DNA from: Maratus speciosus
Taxonomy: Eukaryota > Arthropoda > Arachnida > Araneae > Salticidae
Direction of reading: 5' to 3'
Assembly: GCA_963932465.1 (NCBI GenBank)
Contig: OZ010790.1
Span: 347,721,087 to 347,785,086, forward strand
DNA: 64,000 bases
Both the position numbers and the translations under genes were made by a program. Of the stretch, positions 46,697-59,600 are shown piece after piece; position 1 is the stretch's first letter, and every line of letters starts with the position of its first letter. The notes under the pieces were generated by a model that was not told the DNA's origin, did no database searches, and was given only the letters and a program-made list of their open reading frames with translations.

Positions 46697-47899
46697 TGGA
46701 GTCCTGTGCGGGTCAGGTAGGACCCGACCCGAACCCACAAATTCCGCTTTAAGTCAGGCCGCAACCCGACCCGAACCCGCAAAAATAATTTTCGGCAAAC
46801 TGCAACCTGACCCGAACCCGCAAAAATAATTTCAGGCAACCCGCAACCTGACCCAAACCCAAAGTATATCAACCTGCACCCAACCCAAACCCACAATATT
46901 TCAACCCGTACCTGCAGTGTAAGGAAGGCAAATCATGTTTTAATACCATTATGAAAAATAATCTACAATTGTATCTCTGATAGAGGTCTGCACCAGTCCG
47001 GCCTGCAGGCCGCGGCAGGGCGGCAAAATTTCAAACTGGCCAGGCTGCTTTATTAGGACAGTTTTTTCAACGGGCCGGGCTGATAAACAAAATAAATGAC
47101 CTGGGCCTCAAAAAAATTGAACGGCCCTGCCACGCTGTGCCGATAACTACAATTAAGCGGGTCTACCAGCCCGATATAAATATTTAGACGAAGCCGATAA
47201 AATCATAAACGGGCTGTGCCGAACTTTTAAGTTTTACACGGGATGGGCCGTTCTCGGGCCTGGAAATTCCGGCCCGTGCAGACCTCTAATTCTCTAATTT
47301 TTAACCATTTTTATGTTTTATATAGAAGAATGAACAAATCTATATTCTTTAATATTCAACTATAGTAAAACCTCTGACCCGACCCGATGCAGGACTCTAA
47401 ATGGTATAAAACTAAAAATCTAATCTTTAAATATCCTTTCAAATTAGTTGCGGTTTCAAAAGTCCCACTTATAATGATACACCTTGTTTTACCCAAGTGG
47501 CCATCTGCCTTTAGTTTATTAGCAGTTATTATTTTGAAAATTTTCCCGTCTAACTTAGTGCATCACATATGACCACAATTAAATTATTCATTTGATACAT
47601 TAGACAGGAAGTACCATTTAGCATTTTGCTGCGTATTGTATTTTTAAAATACGGTAAAAATATAATGCAGTTTGTTATTTCAAAAACTCGTGAAAGGATG
47701 ACTAAAGACAAAACAGACAGGCACACATTTTGCTTTTTGAAACTTTGATCTGCGGTTTATATAGGCTTTTAACGGGAAAAAATATTTTCCACATTCTTTT
47801 AAAAAAGCAGCTCAACCCGACCCGCAACGGGAAAATAAAGCACCAACCCGAACCGTGCGTTGGGTAAAAGCGGGTAACTCGACCCGGTGCAGGACTCTA
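46697..47899. mobile_element. hAT-like element inserted in the Helitron-like copy
   Basis: Starts TGGAGTCCTGTGCGGGTC, ends GACCCGGTGCAGGACTCTA, flanked by a perfect 8-bp duplication TTCTACAG (46689-46696 and 47900-47907). Joining the flanks restores the sequence seen in the other copies (..CTGCAGTGTCTGAACGG). The interior start is a degenerate repeat of 'acccgacccgaacccgca'. It contains a further insertion at 46981-47288. No transposase. Confidence 0.88.
46981..47288. mobile_element. Small hAT-like element nested inside the previous one
   Basis: Starts TAGAGGTCTGCACCAGTCC, ends GGCCCGTGCAGACCTCTA. Flanks ATCTCTGA and ATTCTCTA are an imperfect 8-bp duplication. It is GC-rich, with 'cgggccgggctgat' and 'gggctgtgccga' repeats on both strands. 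Its termini resemble those of its host element (TAGAGTCCTGCAC), suggesting related families. Confidence 0.72.
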
Positions 47900-48618
47900 T
47901 TCTACAGTGTCTGAATAGGAGTTGGAAAGCGTAGCTTGCAGGGGGCAGAGCCCCCTAGTAAACATATAAAAGCATTAATTTTTGTAGAACCAAACTTACC
48001 AAGTTACTTAGAATTTTATGCATTTCAGTGTTTTCTGTCACTGAAAACAGAAAAATGTATTTTTAGTAAATACAATCAGAAATATACCTCTAAAACTAAC
48101 AGTTTAGGAAATAGCTGTTGGTCAGCAATATGAGGGGACCCCCTGAATAATTCCAAAAATTGTATTATAAAATAAGATAAATCAAGTTATAATTTTTGGA
48201 TAGGGATTGGTGCATTTATTTATTTGTTATAATCAAAAATATTTTTATGTTTCAAGTTACCTGTAAAAGTTATATAATTTGTTTTTCAGAATATTATTTA
48301 ATTTTAAAATAATAATATTAGGGATATATAATAAGGATAAATACAATAAAGATTAACATTTTTTTTAAAGTTTGCTGTGTCAAAAGAGTAAACTGTTTAA
48401 TTAACTTTTAACAGCAAATGAAGTCATGGCAGGATGCACTAAACCACATCATTTAAGCAAAAAATTGGGAAAGGAATGCATAGTAAAAATTCTGATGGTT
48501 TCTTCATTATGCATAATTTTTACCTTGAAAGAACACAAAAGAGGCATATTTTCTATTAAATACATTGAATATGACTTATTTCTAGAAGAAAGATCCACTT
48601 TTTGAAAAAGGATCTAGC

Positions 48619-49703
48619 TTTTTAGCTCACAGGCTATCAAAGCCTGAGAGATAATGTGCCCGCCCGTTCTGTATGTATGTATGTACGTATGTATGTACGT
48701 AACGCGATAACTTTTGATAGAAACATCCGATTTGCTTCAAAACTTTTTTCTAGGTTCATTGTGATAAGGCGCTTCCCTGATTAGTTTTGGGAGTTCATTG
48801 GTTAAGGATAAAGGGGGGAAAACGGGGTTAGTCCAACCCCTTAATTCAGATAAATGGGTTTTCCATGCAGAATCATTCGATTTGCTCTGAATTTGGTATA
48901 CCGGTTTATTATGTTAAGGAACTTCCCTGATTAGTTTTGGGGGTTCATTGGTTAAGGATAAAGGGGGAAAAGGATGGTTAGTCCACCACTTTTAATTTAG
49001 ATAAATGGGTTTTTCATGCAGAATGATTTGATTTGCTCCAAATTTGGTATACCGGTTTATTATGTTAAGGAACTTCCCTGATTAGTTTTGGGGGTTCACT
49101 GATTAAGGATAAAGGGGGAAAAGGGAGGTTAGCCCGCCCCTCTTAATTTAGATAAATGCGTTTTTCATGCAGAATGATTCGATTTGCTCCGAAGTTGGTA
49201 TACCGGTTTATTATGTTAAGGAACTTCCCTGATTAGTTTTGGGGGTTCATTGGTTAAGGATAAAGGGGGAAGGGCGGCTAGTCCACCCCCCTTAATTTAT
49301 ATAAACGGGTTTTTCATGCAGAATTATTCGCTTTGCTCCAAATTTAGTATACCGGTTTATTATGTTAAGGAGCTTCCCTGATTCGTTTTGGGATTCATTG
49401 GTTAAGGATAAAGGGGGCTAGTCCACCCCCTTAATTTAGATAAATGGTTTTTTTTTTTTTTTTTTTTTTGCAGGATTATTGGATTTGCTCCAAATTTGGT
49501 ATACCGGTTTATTATGATAAGGACCTTACCTGATTAGATTTGGAGGTTCACTGGTTAAGTATAAAGGGGGAAACAGGGGCTAATTCCCCTTCACTTATTT
49601 TTTTGAGGGGCATTATTCTTTAAAATAAGAGTATAATATACAATTAGTGGGAATAGCCTGTGAGCTCAATGCCATAAGTTTAGCTGGGCACTTTTCTTTT
49701 TTA
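48619..49703. mobile_element. TIR element with internal tandem repeats, copy 2
   Basis: Same hairpin left end (TTTAGCTCACAGGCTATC..) and right end (AGCCTGTGAGCTCAATGCC..CTGGGCACTTTTC) as copy 1. The interior has about six ~150-bp units carrying 'catgcagaat.attcgatttg', 'tttggtataccggtttatt', 'gttaaggaacttccctgatt' and 'gggggttcattggttaagga'. The left end also has a (GTAT)n/(GTAC) stretch. Confidence 0.85.
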
Positions 49704-50364
49704 TTTGGAAATGTCTGGGTCTCAGGGACCCCGGATTTCAAAAGTCTAAAGACATCACTAAATGTTCTGTTGATATTTGACTTGACTTGCATGCTATGTT
49801 TCTGGTAAAAAAGGGAAAATTTAACTTTCTGTAAATAAAAATTTATTTGCTTTAAAAAGATCACCATGCAAGCTATTACTGCAGGATATATGTTGGTTGG
49901 TGTATCACTGAAAACTTTATTTGATCACAGTCATTTGGCATCTAAAATGTTATATATTCTTATGTATAAAAAACTATATATTCTTGTCATCCTGCAATTG
50001 CAATTCACTTATGTTTGATTGATTTGAGTAACTTAAAAAAATTAAAGACTGAGCTAGTGGTTTCAAGCAAAGACTTTCGACTTCAAGTTTGAACTTACAT
50101 AATCACTTTGTATTTTGTTTGCTTGCTTGCTTAAAGAATAACAATGTATTTATAAGCTTTAATAGAGACAATTTTGGCAATCAAGGATTAAAATAAAGTT
50201 TGAAAAAGAATTAAAATGCTCTTTAAATTGTATATTAAATGTCCTAAAATTTTCTAAAAATAGTGCCTTAAAATTTTTAAAATTCATTTCTAATGTGTCA
50301 TCAGTTAATTTGTATACATAGAATCAAAAATTTCCTTTTATTAAAATTAATTTTCTTACAACAG

Positions 50365-50512
50365 GTATCGAAACTTCAGGACATTTACAACTCCTAAACC
50401 TACACAATTTTCTTGTTTAGCCGTTGATCTCAGTGGTGAAATTGTGTGTGCTGGCTCAGAAGAGAGTTTTGAAGTATATGTTTGGGCTGTCCCAACTGGA
50501 CATTTATTATCA
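50365..50512 (+). CDS. PWP2: PWP2 exon 6 of window (WD40 blade)
   Basis: Encodes YRNFRTFTTPKPTQFSCLAV, then DLSGEIVCAGSEESFEVYVW and AVPTGHLLS. The blade structure (FSCLAVD..GEIVCAGS..SFEVYVW) and the TPKPTQFSC motif match PWP2. Acceptor TTACAACAG ending at 50364, donor GTAAGT at 50513, out-phase 0. Exons 5 and 6 together are 297 nt, a multiple of three. Confidence 0.96.
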
Positions 50513-50960
50513 GTAAGTATTAATTATTCTGCATTAATTTTTGAGTAGTAAGCTAACAGTAAACCTACTTGCAAAATAAAGAAAATATTGAATCTTTAAT
50601 TTTTATTATTTGGTGTATGAATTTACCCCTCTCCCCTATCTAATATTTAAAAAAGTAATAAATAAATTGTTTCGTAGTTTTTTTTAAATTTAAATTTTTG
50701 TCAATTTGTAAGTTTTTATTTATTCTTTAAAGTGATGCTTGAGAAATATATATATATAAATAATAATTTAAAAGCTAGTGTAATGTTCATTGATCAGCAC
50801 AAACTTCAACTGATGATTTAAAACAGAGATTATAGTAATTATCTGTAGAAATATGCTTCTAATTATGTAATGTATTCAAATCTCATATAGCTGTTAAATA
50901 CAATATTTATCTTATAAGGTTTTGTACATATTTATTATATGGTACTTTTTTTTTCTAAAA

Positions 50961-52219
50961 CTAGGGGGCTCGGTCCCCTACGAGCTACGCTCGCCAACCC
51001 CCCGTTCAGACACTGCAGTCTCTAAAATCATGCTAATTTGATCGGCTTTAAAAAGATTTTGGAAGATAATAATTAAAAAGATTATAATAAAAAAAAACAA
51101 AAGGCGATCTCCCTATAAACTGGTTTCTATTCATTTCTCTTTGATTGGTGAATTTTACGGAAAAATCAGCTGCTGTTAAAAGATACAATAGCATTTCAAA
51201 ATCATCTAATATAAAATGAATTAAGTAAACAGTCTTTGTCTCCCGGTATTTTTTAACAAAGCGAAAAGAAAGACTTTTAAATAAGACATTTTAAATATAT
51301 CGTTTTTAATCTGACGTAATTTTCACCAAACTTTTCTTTCCCTTTTTAATATTCACGTGCAAATACTTTTATTAGAAATGAAATATTATTTGCGCTGTCC
51401 AAAACAAAAAATAGTTGAAAAGTTCATCTCAAAATATCAAGTAAATGTCTCGCGCTATTTTTAAATTTAAACTGTTTTGCAATATTATTTTTTGTTCATT
51501 TTACGTAATAAGTGTAATGTGACGTAAATGTGATGTAATTTCTCCTATTTAAGACTTCTAACGCATGTTAATGAATTTATTATTTTACAATATCCTTTCT
51601 CTGTTAAAATTCACGTGTAATTATAGATGAAGTAATTTTCAATAAGTTCCTGCTTTTCATACGTAATTATTTAATTCTAATTTGAAAGAAATTTTTCTGT
51701 TTATAATATAGTCACGAGTAAATAAATTTTTAATTTGAAGCAAACATTATTGCTTCCGTTGTTTATACAGTTGGCAACAGGTTAAATTAGTACAATTTTC
51801 TGAAATAAGTAAAAAATATCTCTCGAAATGCTGAAAATTTGAATTTAAAATAGAAATGAAACTTCGAAAAATCAGTCAAATTAAAAAAATAAATTAATTC
51901 TGCACACCGGGAACTTATAACGTATAAAATGATCTAAAAATTATTAAATTCCGATGTATAGTTTTTGCTCCTATAAAACTTTTTTAGTGCAACGATTTTG
52001 TCCAACTTTAGCATTAAATATCTCTTAAAATAATTCTTCGATTTGAAAACTGTCTGCATCAGCGTGTTTATCTAACATTTCTGCATAATACTACCAATTT
52101 TCATATTTTTGTATGCATTATTTTTCTTAATATTAACGAAGAAAGACCTCCGGTCACAAAAAATTCAAAACCGGCGGCGGCGGTGACAGCGGTAGTTACT
52201 TTTTTTTAGAATAGAGAGA
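50961..52219 (-). mobile_element. Helitron-like copy 3 (complete ends, minus strand)
   Basis: Read on the minus strand it starts TCTCTCTATTCTAAAAAAAA after an A and ends with hairpin GGGGAccgaGCCCC and CTAG before a T. This fits Helitron insertion between A and T with no target duplication. Body blocks match copies 1 and 2 ('aaagactgtttacttaattc', 'tacacgtgaatttt'). A GC-rich 'accgccgccgccggttttga' lies just inside the 5' end. No coding capacity, about 1.26 kb. Lies 450 bp after exon 6. Confidence 0.78.
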
Positions 52220-52284
52220 TTTGCATTTATAAGCCTTGTGTCTTTTCTTCAAAGGAAAGTAAAAAAAATACATTGAGTTTAATA

Positions 52285-53070
52285 TTTACTGAGATTTCGT
52301 GGATTAAAAATATGAGAATTTATTAGGAAATTTATGGGACATTCCAAAGTCAGAAAACTGTAAATGAATTGCAGCTTAAAAGAATCGTCCTCAGCAACTG
52401 CTTTTGACCATTCTATTACTGATACTGGGTATACTTATTTTTTTCCGTTGTTGCTTTCCATTTTCATGTTAAAAGACAGAGATTTCACTGATTAAAAATC
52501 TGAGAATTTATTAGGAAATTTAGGGGACATTCGAAAGTTAGAAAACTGTAAATGAATTGTAGCTCAAAAAAATTGCACTCAGCAACTGCTTTTGGCCATT
52601 TTATTACTAATGCTGAGTATACTTGTTTTTTTTTAATCATCTGTTTGACAAATCAAGGTAAAAACAAACATAATTTATAGTTTCACTATAAAATGTGGTA
52701 TAGATGTTCATGAGCAAATCAATTCAAGAAAATTATTCCACATAAAGAATTGATTCAAATCAGGCTCATTTAAAGTGAATCACAATTCCATGTCCCTGAT
52801 TTTCTTTCTTCTCCATGTGCAATTGAACTAACTAGTTCAAATGACATGGTTCCACAAAGGATATAGTTCGAACTTGACATGTTTAAGAGAGCAACTTTTC
52901 TCTGTCCCTGCCTCTCTTTCTCCCACGTGCATGATTGAACTAACTAGTTCATAGATTACTTGATTCCACAACAGATACGGTTTGAATCACTGAACATGTT
53001 TAAAGTGAATGACTTTTCCATGTCTCTATCTCTCTACTCTTCAGGCAAGGTCGAACCAACTATTGTATAT
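52285..53070. repeat. Two adjacent minisatellites
   Basis: 52290-52630: two units (~190 bp) with 'gagaatttattaggaaattt' and 'aactgtaaatgaattg.agct' and 'ctcagcaactgcttttg'. 52765-53065: three ~115-bp units with 'atgtttaaagtgaat', 'tctctctttct.ccacgtgc' and 'attgaactaactagttca'. The pieces are diverged and non-coding. Confidence 0.65.
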
Positions 53071-54820
53071 GATTACATGAATGATTTTCAGGATAGTAGA
53101 TAGCGACTCAAAATACAAAGTAAGGGAAGGAGGGTTTTTTAGTTTGATCTAATGTCTCAGGGATAGGGGGGCAATAGGGGGAGGGACACGAAGCTAAAGT
53201 TCATGATCTATGATGAATATTACAGATAATTTATTGCAAATTTTAAAGCATTCAAACAAATTATTTCCTTTTTAACCTGCTATATATTAGAATAAGAATT
53301 TATCAAGACCTTACAAATTAAGATGGCAACTCTCAAAATATAGAGTGAAGTACAGTATTTTCTTTTTAATTTAACATCCTGCTCTAGGCGTGGGAAGTTG
53401 GGGGAGATTACATCTCATTATACAAAATTAATCTTTTTTTTTTTTTTTTTTTTGTTATAACTTGGAAATTTTGTTTGTTTTTCAGATATAGCTTGTAAAG
53501 ATTTTAATATCCTTTAAAAAAAAAAAAAAAAGTATAAATCTGTTAACTTGTTCAAAAGTTATCATGGTAAAACCACTGAAAAATAAAAGTTTTGCCTTTG
53601 CAGGTATTTGCCTGTCTGTATTGCACACCATTTACGGCTCATATAACTGTAATTTTAGGAATTCTCCTATTAGACTAACTGTACGACATTCTTAAAGTTT
53701 CAGTTATAAAAATAATAAAAAAATAAATTTTCCCCTTTTCAAACCTGACCTTAGAATTAAAATAGCAGGATTCTTATTTTGCTTTATTCATTCTTAATAT
53801 TTTGAAAAATATAGGATTTCAATTTTTAATAATAATTATTAATTAAAGCAAACGTTAGTCAGTTTCAATATCAAAGAAATATTTTGTTGTTTATGACTTC
53901 GTGAGTGTGATGTAATGTTATGAGTTCTCGAGATATGTGATTTCCAATTTTAAAAAAATTTATTTCTTGTTAATAATTTTAGGTGTTTAGGAGCTAAGAA
54001 ATTTAGTTTATTTTGTTGTTGACAATCATAAAGTAATGGATTTTTTATGTTATGGTAGCAGGGATGGCTTTAGAGTGGGGTGAGGTCAAGTAACTACTCA
54101 AGGTGCTGTAAACTAAGAGTAGAAAATGTGAAAATATTTTTTATATAGTTGCTAAACATAATATCATTGAGGTGTCGTACCATCTAAACTCGCCACTTAA
54201 AAGAACTGTATTTAAAATCATGTATATTATTTCATATGCTATTGTTATTTTTTCATTGCACAACAATCAATGCAATATTAATATAAAAGATTTTTTTTTC
54301 AGCTTTTTTACATTGTACACTCACATTTTGTTTGATTAAAAATTAACAAAAAATGTATCAACAAATAATAAAGATTGCAATGAAAAAGCCTCTTGTGTGT
54401 CTACCGGTATTGTATATGTTATTTTTTATGCCAACATCCCTTTTTCTAAACGCATACTTATGTTTGAGGTATCATACGAAATATTTCAGAACAGAGTTTA
54501 GACATAGTTTACTCACATTTCATTAAAATATATTGTTTGATAAAAATTTCAGTTAATTAAAAATTAATAAAAAAACGTATCAGCAAAGCCTTGAAAGTAT
54601 GTTCAATGTCTACTGATCTATTAATATTTTTAAAATGTACTTTAACAATATTTATTTTTTAAGTATGTGGAAGTGGATGCTTGTATCAAGTTTCTTTAAA
54701 ATTTGTTGTGGCCAGTTTAATTTTTAATTCTAAGTGCACAATGAATTTCTTATCCCAGTTTTTAAATAAATTTGCTTTGCATAATGCAGATTCTGTAATG
54801 AAATTAAGTTGATGTCCATA
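53071..54820. other. Intron stretch, no gene
   Basis: AT-rich with T (53430-53452) and A (53517-53531) tracts. No coding or terminal-repeat signal seen. Confidence 0.45.
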
Positions 54821-56650
54821 CAGGATTCCTAGCAACATGGAAAGTCATGGGAAACCTGGAAAGTCAGGGAAATTAAAAAATACATAGGAAAAGTCAGGAA
54901 ATTTACAAATATTTTCTAAAAAGTAATGGAAAAGTCTGTGAGAAAAATGAAAAAGATTTGGAAGGTTAAAATTTGAAATTATTTCTTTTTCAGAAAAGTG
55001 TTAGTATATTTTTCGCTAGATGTCGAATATATATTTTTTTTCTGCTTTTTATAACAGTTTATTGCATGGTTCATACAGTGCTTAGAATTACTCAGGCATG
55101 AAAGAGTTCCTCCTAAAGGAGGAATTCCACCTTTTTAAAAGTAAATTTGAACATTCTCTGGATTGATGCAAAAATGCAAAGGAAATATTATAAGCATATG
55201 GGGGGAGGGGGGTGTCTAGTAAGCTTAATAATTATACATTTTTTCTACTCAAATCCTTGGAATTTGTTTCTGAATTGCTGCACTATCAAATCAAAGGCAA
55301 ACTTTTATTATAAGCATCTGAAAATCATGTAAACTTAGTTCTTTAACTAGAGAAAGGAAGTTTCCATAAGGTTCTTTTTGAAATAGAATATTGTATTCTA
55401 TTTATAAAACACTTCTCGGTAATTTCAGTGATGCATTTTTGGAAATGCATTTCTGGAGTAAAGATCAGTTTGGCGTGCATATATTTAGCATAGATTTTTT
55501 TCTTTTGTAAAGTCTTAAACAGTCAAATCATTCTAAATAATACATTTATTTTGAAAAATAATCGCTGTACTTCACGTAAGTTCTTCAGATACATTTGCAT
55601 AGATTTATACTTTTAGCAAACTGTTTCCAATTTTCTTTTTTGATTAAATGAATTTATACATTTATTGTTATTTTTTTTTTCTTTTAATACTTTCTAAGTT
55701 ACAAAAAGTTAACAATCATGTGTACAGTTATAATTCATTTTATTGTATGAATAACTGTTAAAATGTGTCTAAATTATAAGAGTTTGGCCTTATTGTATAG
55801 ATGGAAAAGAAATTCCACCTTTTTTTCCATGGAATGGAAAAAATGGAAAAAATTTTCCACCTTTTTTCCCATTTCTCACTTTCATGCCTGATTTCTTAAA
55901 TTTTTAAGAAAGCAAAAAGGTCCTTGAAAGGGCTTGAATTTGTTTAAATTTTAGTGAAAGTGCTTTATTTTCTTTGACATGTGCTTCATTTTTCATTTTC
56001 AAATGTTAAAATGAGGTAGATGCTAAGTGGGAAGAGAAAAACATATGTTAAGTAATCCAAGTTATTTGTTTTTGTGAGATCATTTCTGCTTTGGGAGGTC
56101 AGAATACTGTGCATTTGTACTTTGCTTTGTTCCCTTCGACCTGCCCTCTCTAGGATTAAGTTGACTTTTGTCGGTTGCAAGAACAAAAAATTCCTCCAAT
56201 GCCAATGGAAAAAATCCACAGTATGGACAAAAGTTTTCTATATTTTTCAGACTAACATTTCACACTCAAAAATTTGCTGCTGTGTTGGAATTCATTTGAC
56301 AACTGGTAAAAGTGGAGTATTTTTGCATTGTTCAAACAAATATGGTATTTTATAGAATTTTCCAATTTTCTTGAAATTTCTCATGGGAAAAATGTATGAA
56401 CCCTGTTATAATACAAATTTCTGAATTTATTTTTTTTTATTTCTGCTTCTCAAGTTATTTTGTGTTATTTTTATAAAAATCTATCTAAAGCTTTTGAAAT
56501 ATATTACTTTTTAATTAATACTAATAATTAATGTATTTTTAAAAAGTTTAATTATTATATCAAAGCAAATTTCGTGTATGCCCGTTTGGTCCTGAAATTT
56601 TTTGAGATTTGGTCAAGGAAATTGCCAAACATGTTTTGCTGGGAACCCTG
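54821..56650. mobile_element. hAT-like element containing a nested TIR element
   Basis: Left CAGGATTCCTAGCAACATGG; right TTTGCTGGGAACCCTG, complement CAGGGTTCCCAGCAAA, so the TIR is CAGG(A/G)TTCC(T/C)AGCAA. Sub-terminal 'gtcagggaa' repeats link it to the element at 40776-41599. The copy of the short CAGGCATGAAAG element lies within it. No transposase; the 93-codon frame at 56074 has no known domain. Confidence 0.68.
55093..55890. mobile_element. Short TIR element, copy 2 (hAT-like MITE)
   Basis: CAGGCATGAAAGAGTTCC to TCACTTTCATGCCTG, colinear with 3863-4619. It carries an extra internal inverted 'ttttttccatggaatggaaa' near its right end. The two copies differ by numerous substitutions and small indels, so they are old. 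Confidence 0.78.
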
Positions 56651-59600
56651 CCATAGATAACATTACTTCTGTCCAACATTTTGTTTAAGAATTAGTCTAA
56701 GGCATCATTGCAATTAAATACTAAGTAGTTGCCACATTTTTTATCTCATAAAGTTTGCACTTGGTGCATTTTATGTTCTTGTATGAAAATGATGCTTATA
56801 AGCAAACTGTGAGATAGTAAAATACACAATTGTCATTATGTTGAATTATACTTGGTATAATTACTTGAAGCATAAAAAATGTTTCAGTAATAGTTCTATT
56901 GCAAAATATTTAAATAAAAAGTCACTGTTCAAATAAATGTGAATTTATCCGCGTCACTGATAATAACATTAACATAGATTTGCAAACCTATGAGTATTCC
57001 TGTAGGATTCCCATTGAACACAATAGGATCCCTCAAGGTCTTCACTCCTCAGAAAGTGTTTTTAAACTATTGAAATTTCTGTAAATTAAAGAACAGCAAC
57101 TATAAATTATTCATTTTTAAAAATGTATAAAAATGGATTTTTACTCTGCAGGTATTTGCGAATTTGTAGCTTATAAGCAATATTCTGTATATATACTTAT
57201 AATCAATATACTGTTCAATGTTCAATTTAAAAAATACAAAGGCGCCACTTTTCTTATAAAATATCAGTCAATGATTTCCAACCGCAATCGTTAAAAAAGG
57301 AAAAAAAAAACGTTTATTTATTTATTTTTTAAGCTAGTTGAAAACTGTTACTGATTTTAATATTTTAATTTGTCTTGATATCCAATCTCTGTCCATCAGT
57401 TTTTGTAAAATTCCAAAAATTTTTATGAATTTTGAAAGTTTGTGAGGTGGATCTCTTTTTAAAATAATTAGTGTAATTACAAAGGTATGTATCCCTCTGA
57501 TAATCTGAATACATTTTCCTTGAACTATTTTGTAAATACTGAATTTTAATATCATGCTTTTTCCAATTGTTGGAGTTTATTTAAGTTATTTTATGTATAT
57601 AACAGCATTTGTCTGTAGATTCTGACATAAAGTCAAAGTTTTATGCAGACATAAAAAGATTTATACCTGATTATAATAATTACTTTTAAACTATATTATG
57701 TATTGAAATAAAATCTTGGTTTTTAGTTACTGAAAAATGTATTGAAAAATATTAAGTAACAAATACATGCAAAGTATGCTGTATTTAAGTGAAGGAAGCC
57801 TTTACTTGAACTCTTTACTTTGGTTTTTAATTCTTTAAATGATTAATATTTATATTCTCTAAAATGTGAGATTTCCTACATGACCTGGCCATAGAAGCCT
57901 AGCACCACTGATAGTATTTTCTTATATATTTGGGTGAATACTACTATATTGTTAGTAAAACAATTAAAAAATATCTTACTATTGAGTTCGTCCAAGTTAT
58001 TGTTTTCTCTGTATATAAAAATGATAGTTAACCATTTAAAAAACACTGACATTATTTGCTTCTGAGTTGGACATGAAAATCAAACTCTACCTTTGGATGA
58101 AAGAATTTTTATGTAGTGTAAAACTGTACAAGTTGACAGGAAGTCATTTTCTTCAACTCAACTATGAAAATGCAATATATTTATTACAGAAAATACTATG
58201 AAATATTTTAACATAAGACATTTTTTAATGCATTTATTTTATATTCAATACAATATAGTTTGCAGAATTCATGCATAAATGTTGCTAAAAATGTCGTAAA
58301 TTATACTTTTATGCATAATTTCCTCTTTTTTGTTATTTTTTGTGTGGCATCTATGATTATAACAATTTAACAATGTATAGTCACAAGAGACTGACACTAA
58401 GAGATAATCTGAAGTAAAAAAACAGGCTGTATTTGCAATGTTTTCACTTAATGTTCTTGTAGATCCAAAATTGTGACCTGCAATAAAAAAATAAAACCCA
58501 AATCTTTTTGACTTCTACACTAGTTTAGGCTTTAAAATTGTGTAATTACATATAATAAGTGATTATAAACCTTTTGTTCCACCACTTTCATCTGAAATCA
58601 TTTAATTATTTTGCTAGTTCCTCAAATCTGTCACTTCTCTTTTAAAATTTTTCTTTCAACATCAATATGTGTTACTTTTTCCTTTTGTATTTGCATTTTC
58701 ATAATGTTTCCCATGTTCATAAATTCCAATCCCTTCAGTTTTTTTTATTTGTGTATATGTTGTGATTTTTTTTCTTTTTTTTTTTTTTTTTTTTTTTTTT
58801 TTGCCTTTTTCTTGCCTTTTCTCTGCAATAGAAATGCTACAAACAATATTTTTAAAAATCTGACTCTAAGCTTTTAGATAATCAATATTATAAAACAAAA
58901 CTTGTCTGTGAGTAAAGCTGATTTCATGTTGATGATGGTTGAACAATAAATTTCATTTTTCACTTCAGTTTTTTTTTTTTTCTAAACTTTTCACAATTTC
59001 AATTTTTATACTATTGAATGGGGGACGGGGAGAATGATTTTTCAAATGCAGTTTGTTTGAAAGCCGCATCTCAATTTACTGTGTTTTTATCGTTTTAAAA
59101 ATTGTTTTCATGCATGTTTTTTTTTTTTTTTTTTTAATCTATCTCTTTTGCATGCAGTATGATTATGAAATATTAACTCGTTCTTAAAAAGATATAAATA
59201 GTTCTGCATTTGTTTTCCAGCTAATATTCGATAATGAAATTAATCAATCAATAAATAAAATAATATAAATAAAACACCAATTCAACAAGCATTTAATTGA
59301 ACTATATGCTTAAACCATTGAAATAGTCATAATCAAGAATGCTGGTGTAAGTAGCGAAATCTTCGGCTATTAACTCCTGGCATGTGACTAGTATGGAAGA
59401 ATCCTTTTTAACAAATTTCAAAACTTTATTTGAATACATAATTCATATTTCTTTATATAAATACTTTTTGGTATTGTGTATGGATAATCTAAAAAAAATA
59501 TGTTAAATGTAAAAAAATCTATTACAGTTTTCTGTAAAAAAAAAAAAAAGGGTTTTCATGTATATTCTGTTAGTTTTCATAAATTAAAGTTTTAATTAAA

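Larger units (their letters stand above)
45950..47958 (+). mobile_element. Helitron-like copy 2, with nested insertions
   Basis: Right end: GGAGTTGGAAAGCGTAGCTTGC, hairpin GGGGGCagaGCCCCC, then CTAG followed by T (47955-47959), the canonical 3' end of a Helitron. Its body matches copy 1 and the minus-strand copies. It is interrupted at 46179-46389 by a TTAA-flanked element and at 46697-47899 by a hAT-like element. The left edge is approximate. No Rep/helicase frame. Confidence 0.7.

Noticed and set aside
58611..58877. 88-codon hydrophobic frame
   Set aside because: Poly-Phe from a T tract; low complexity.
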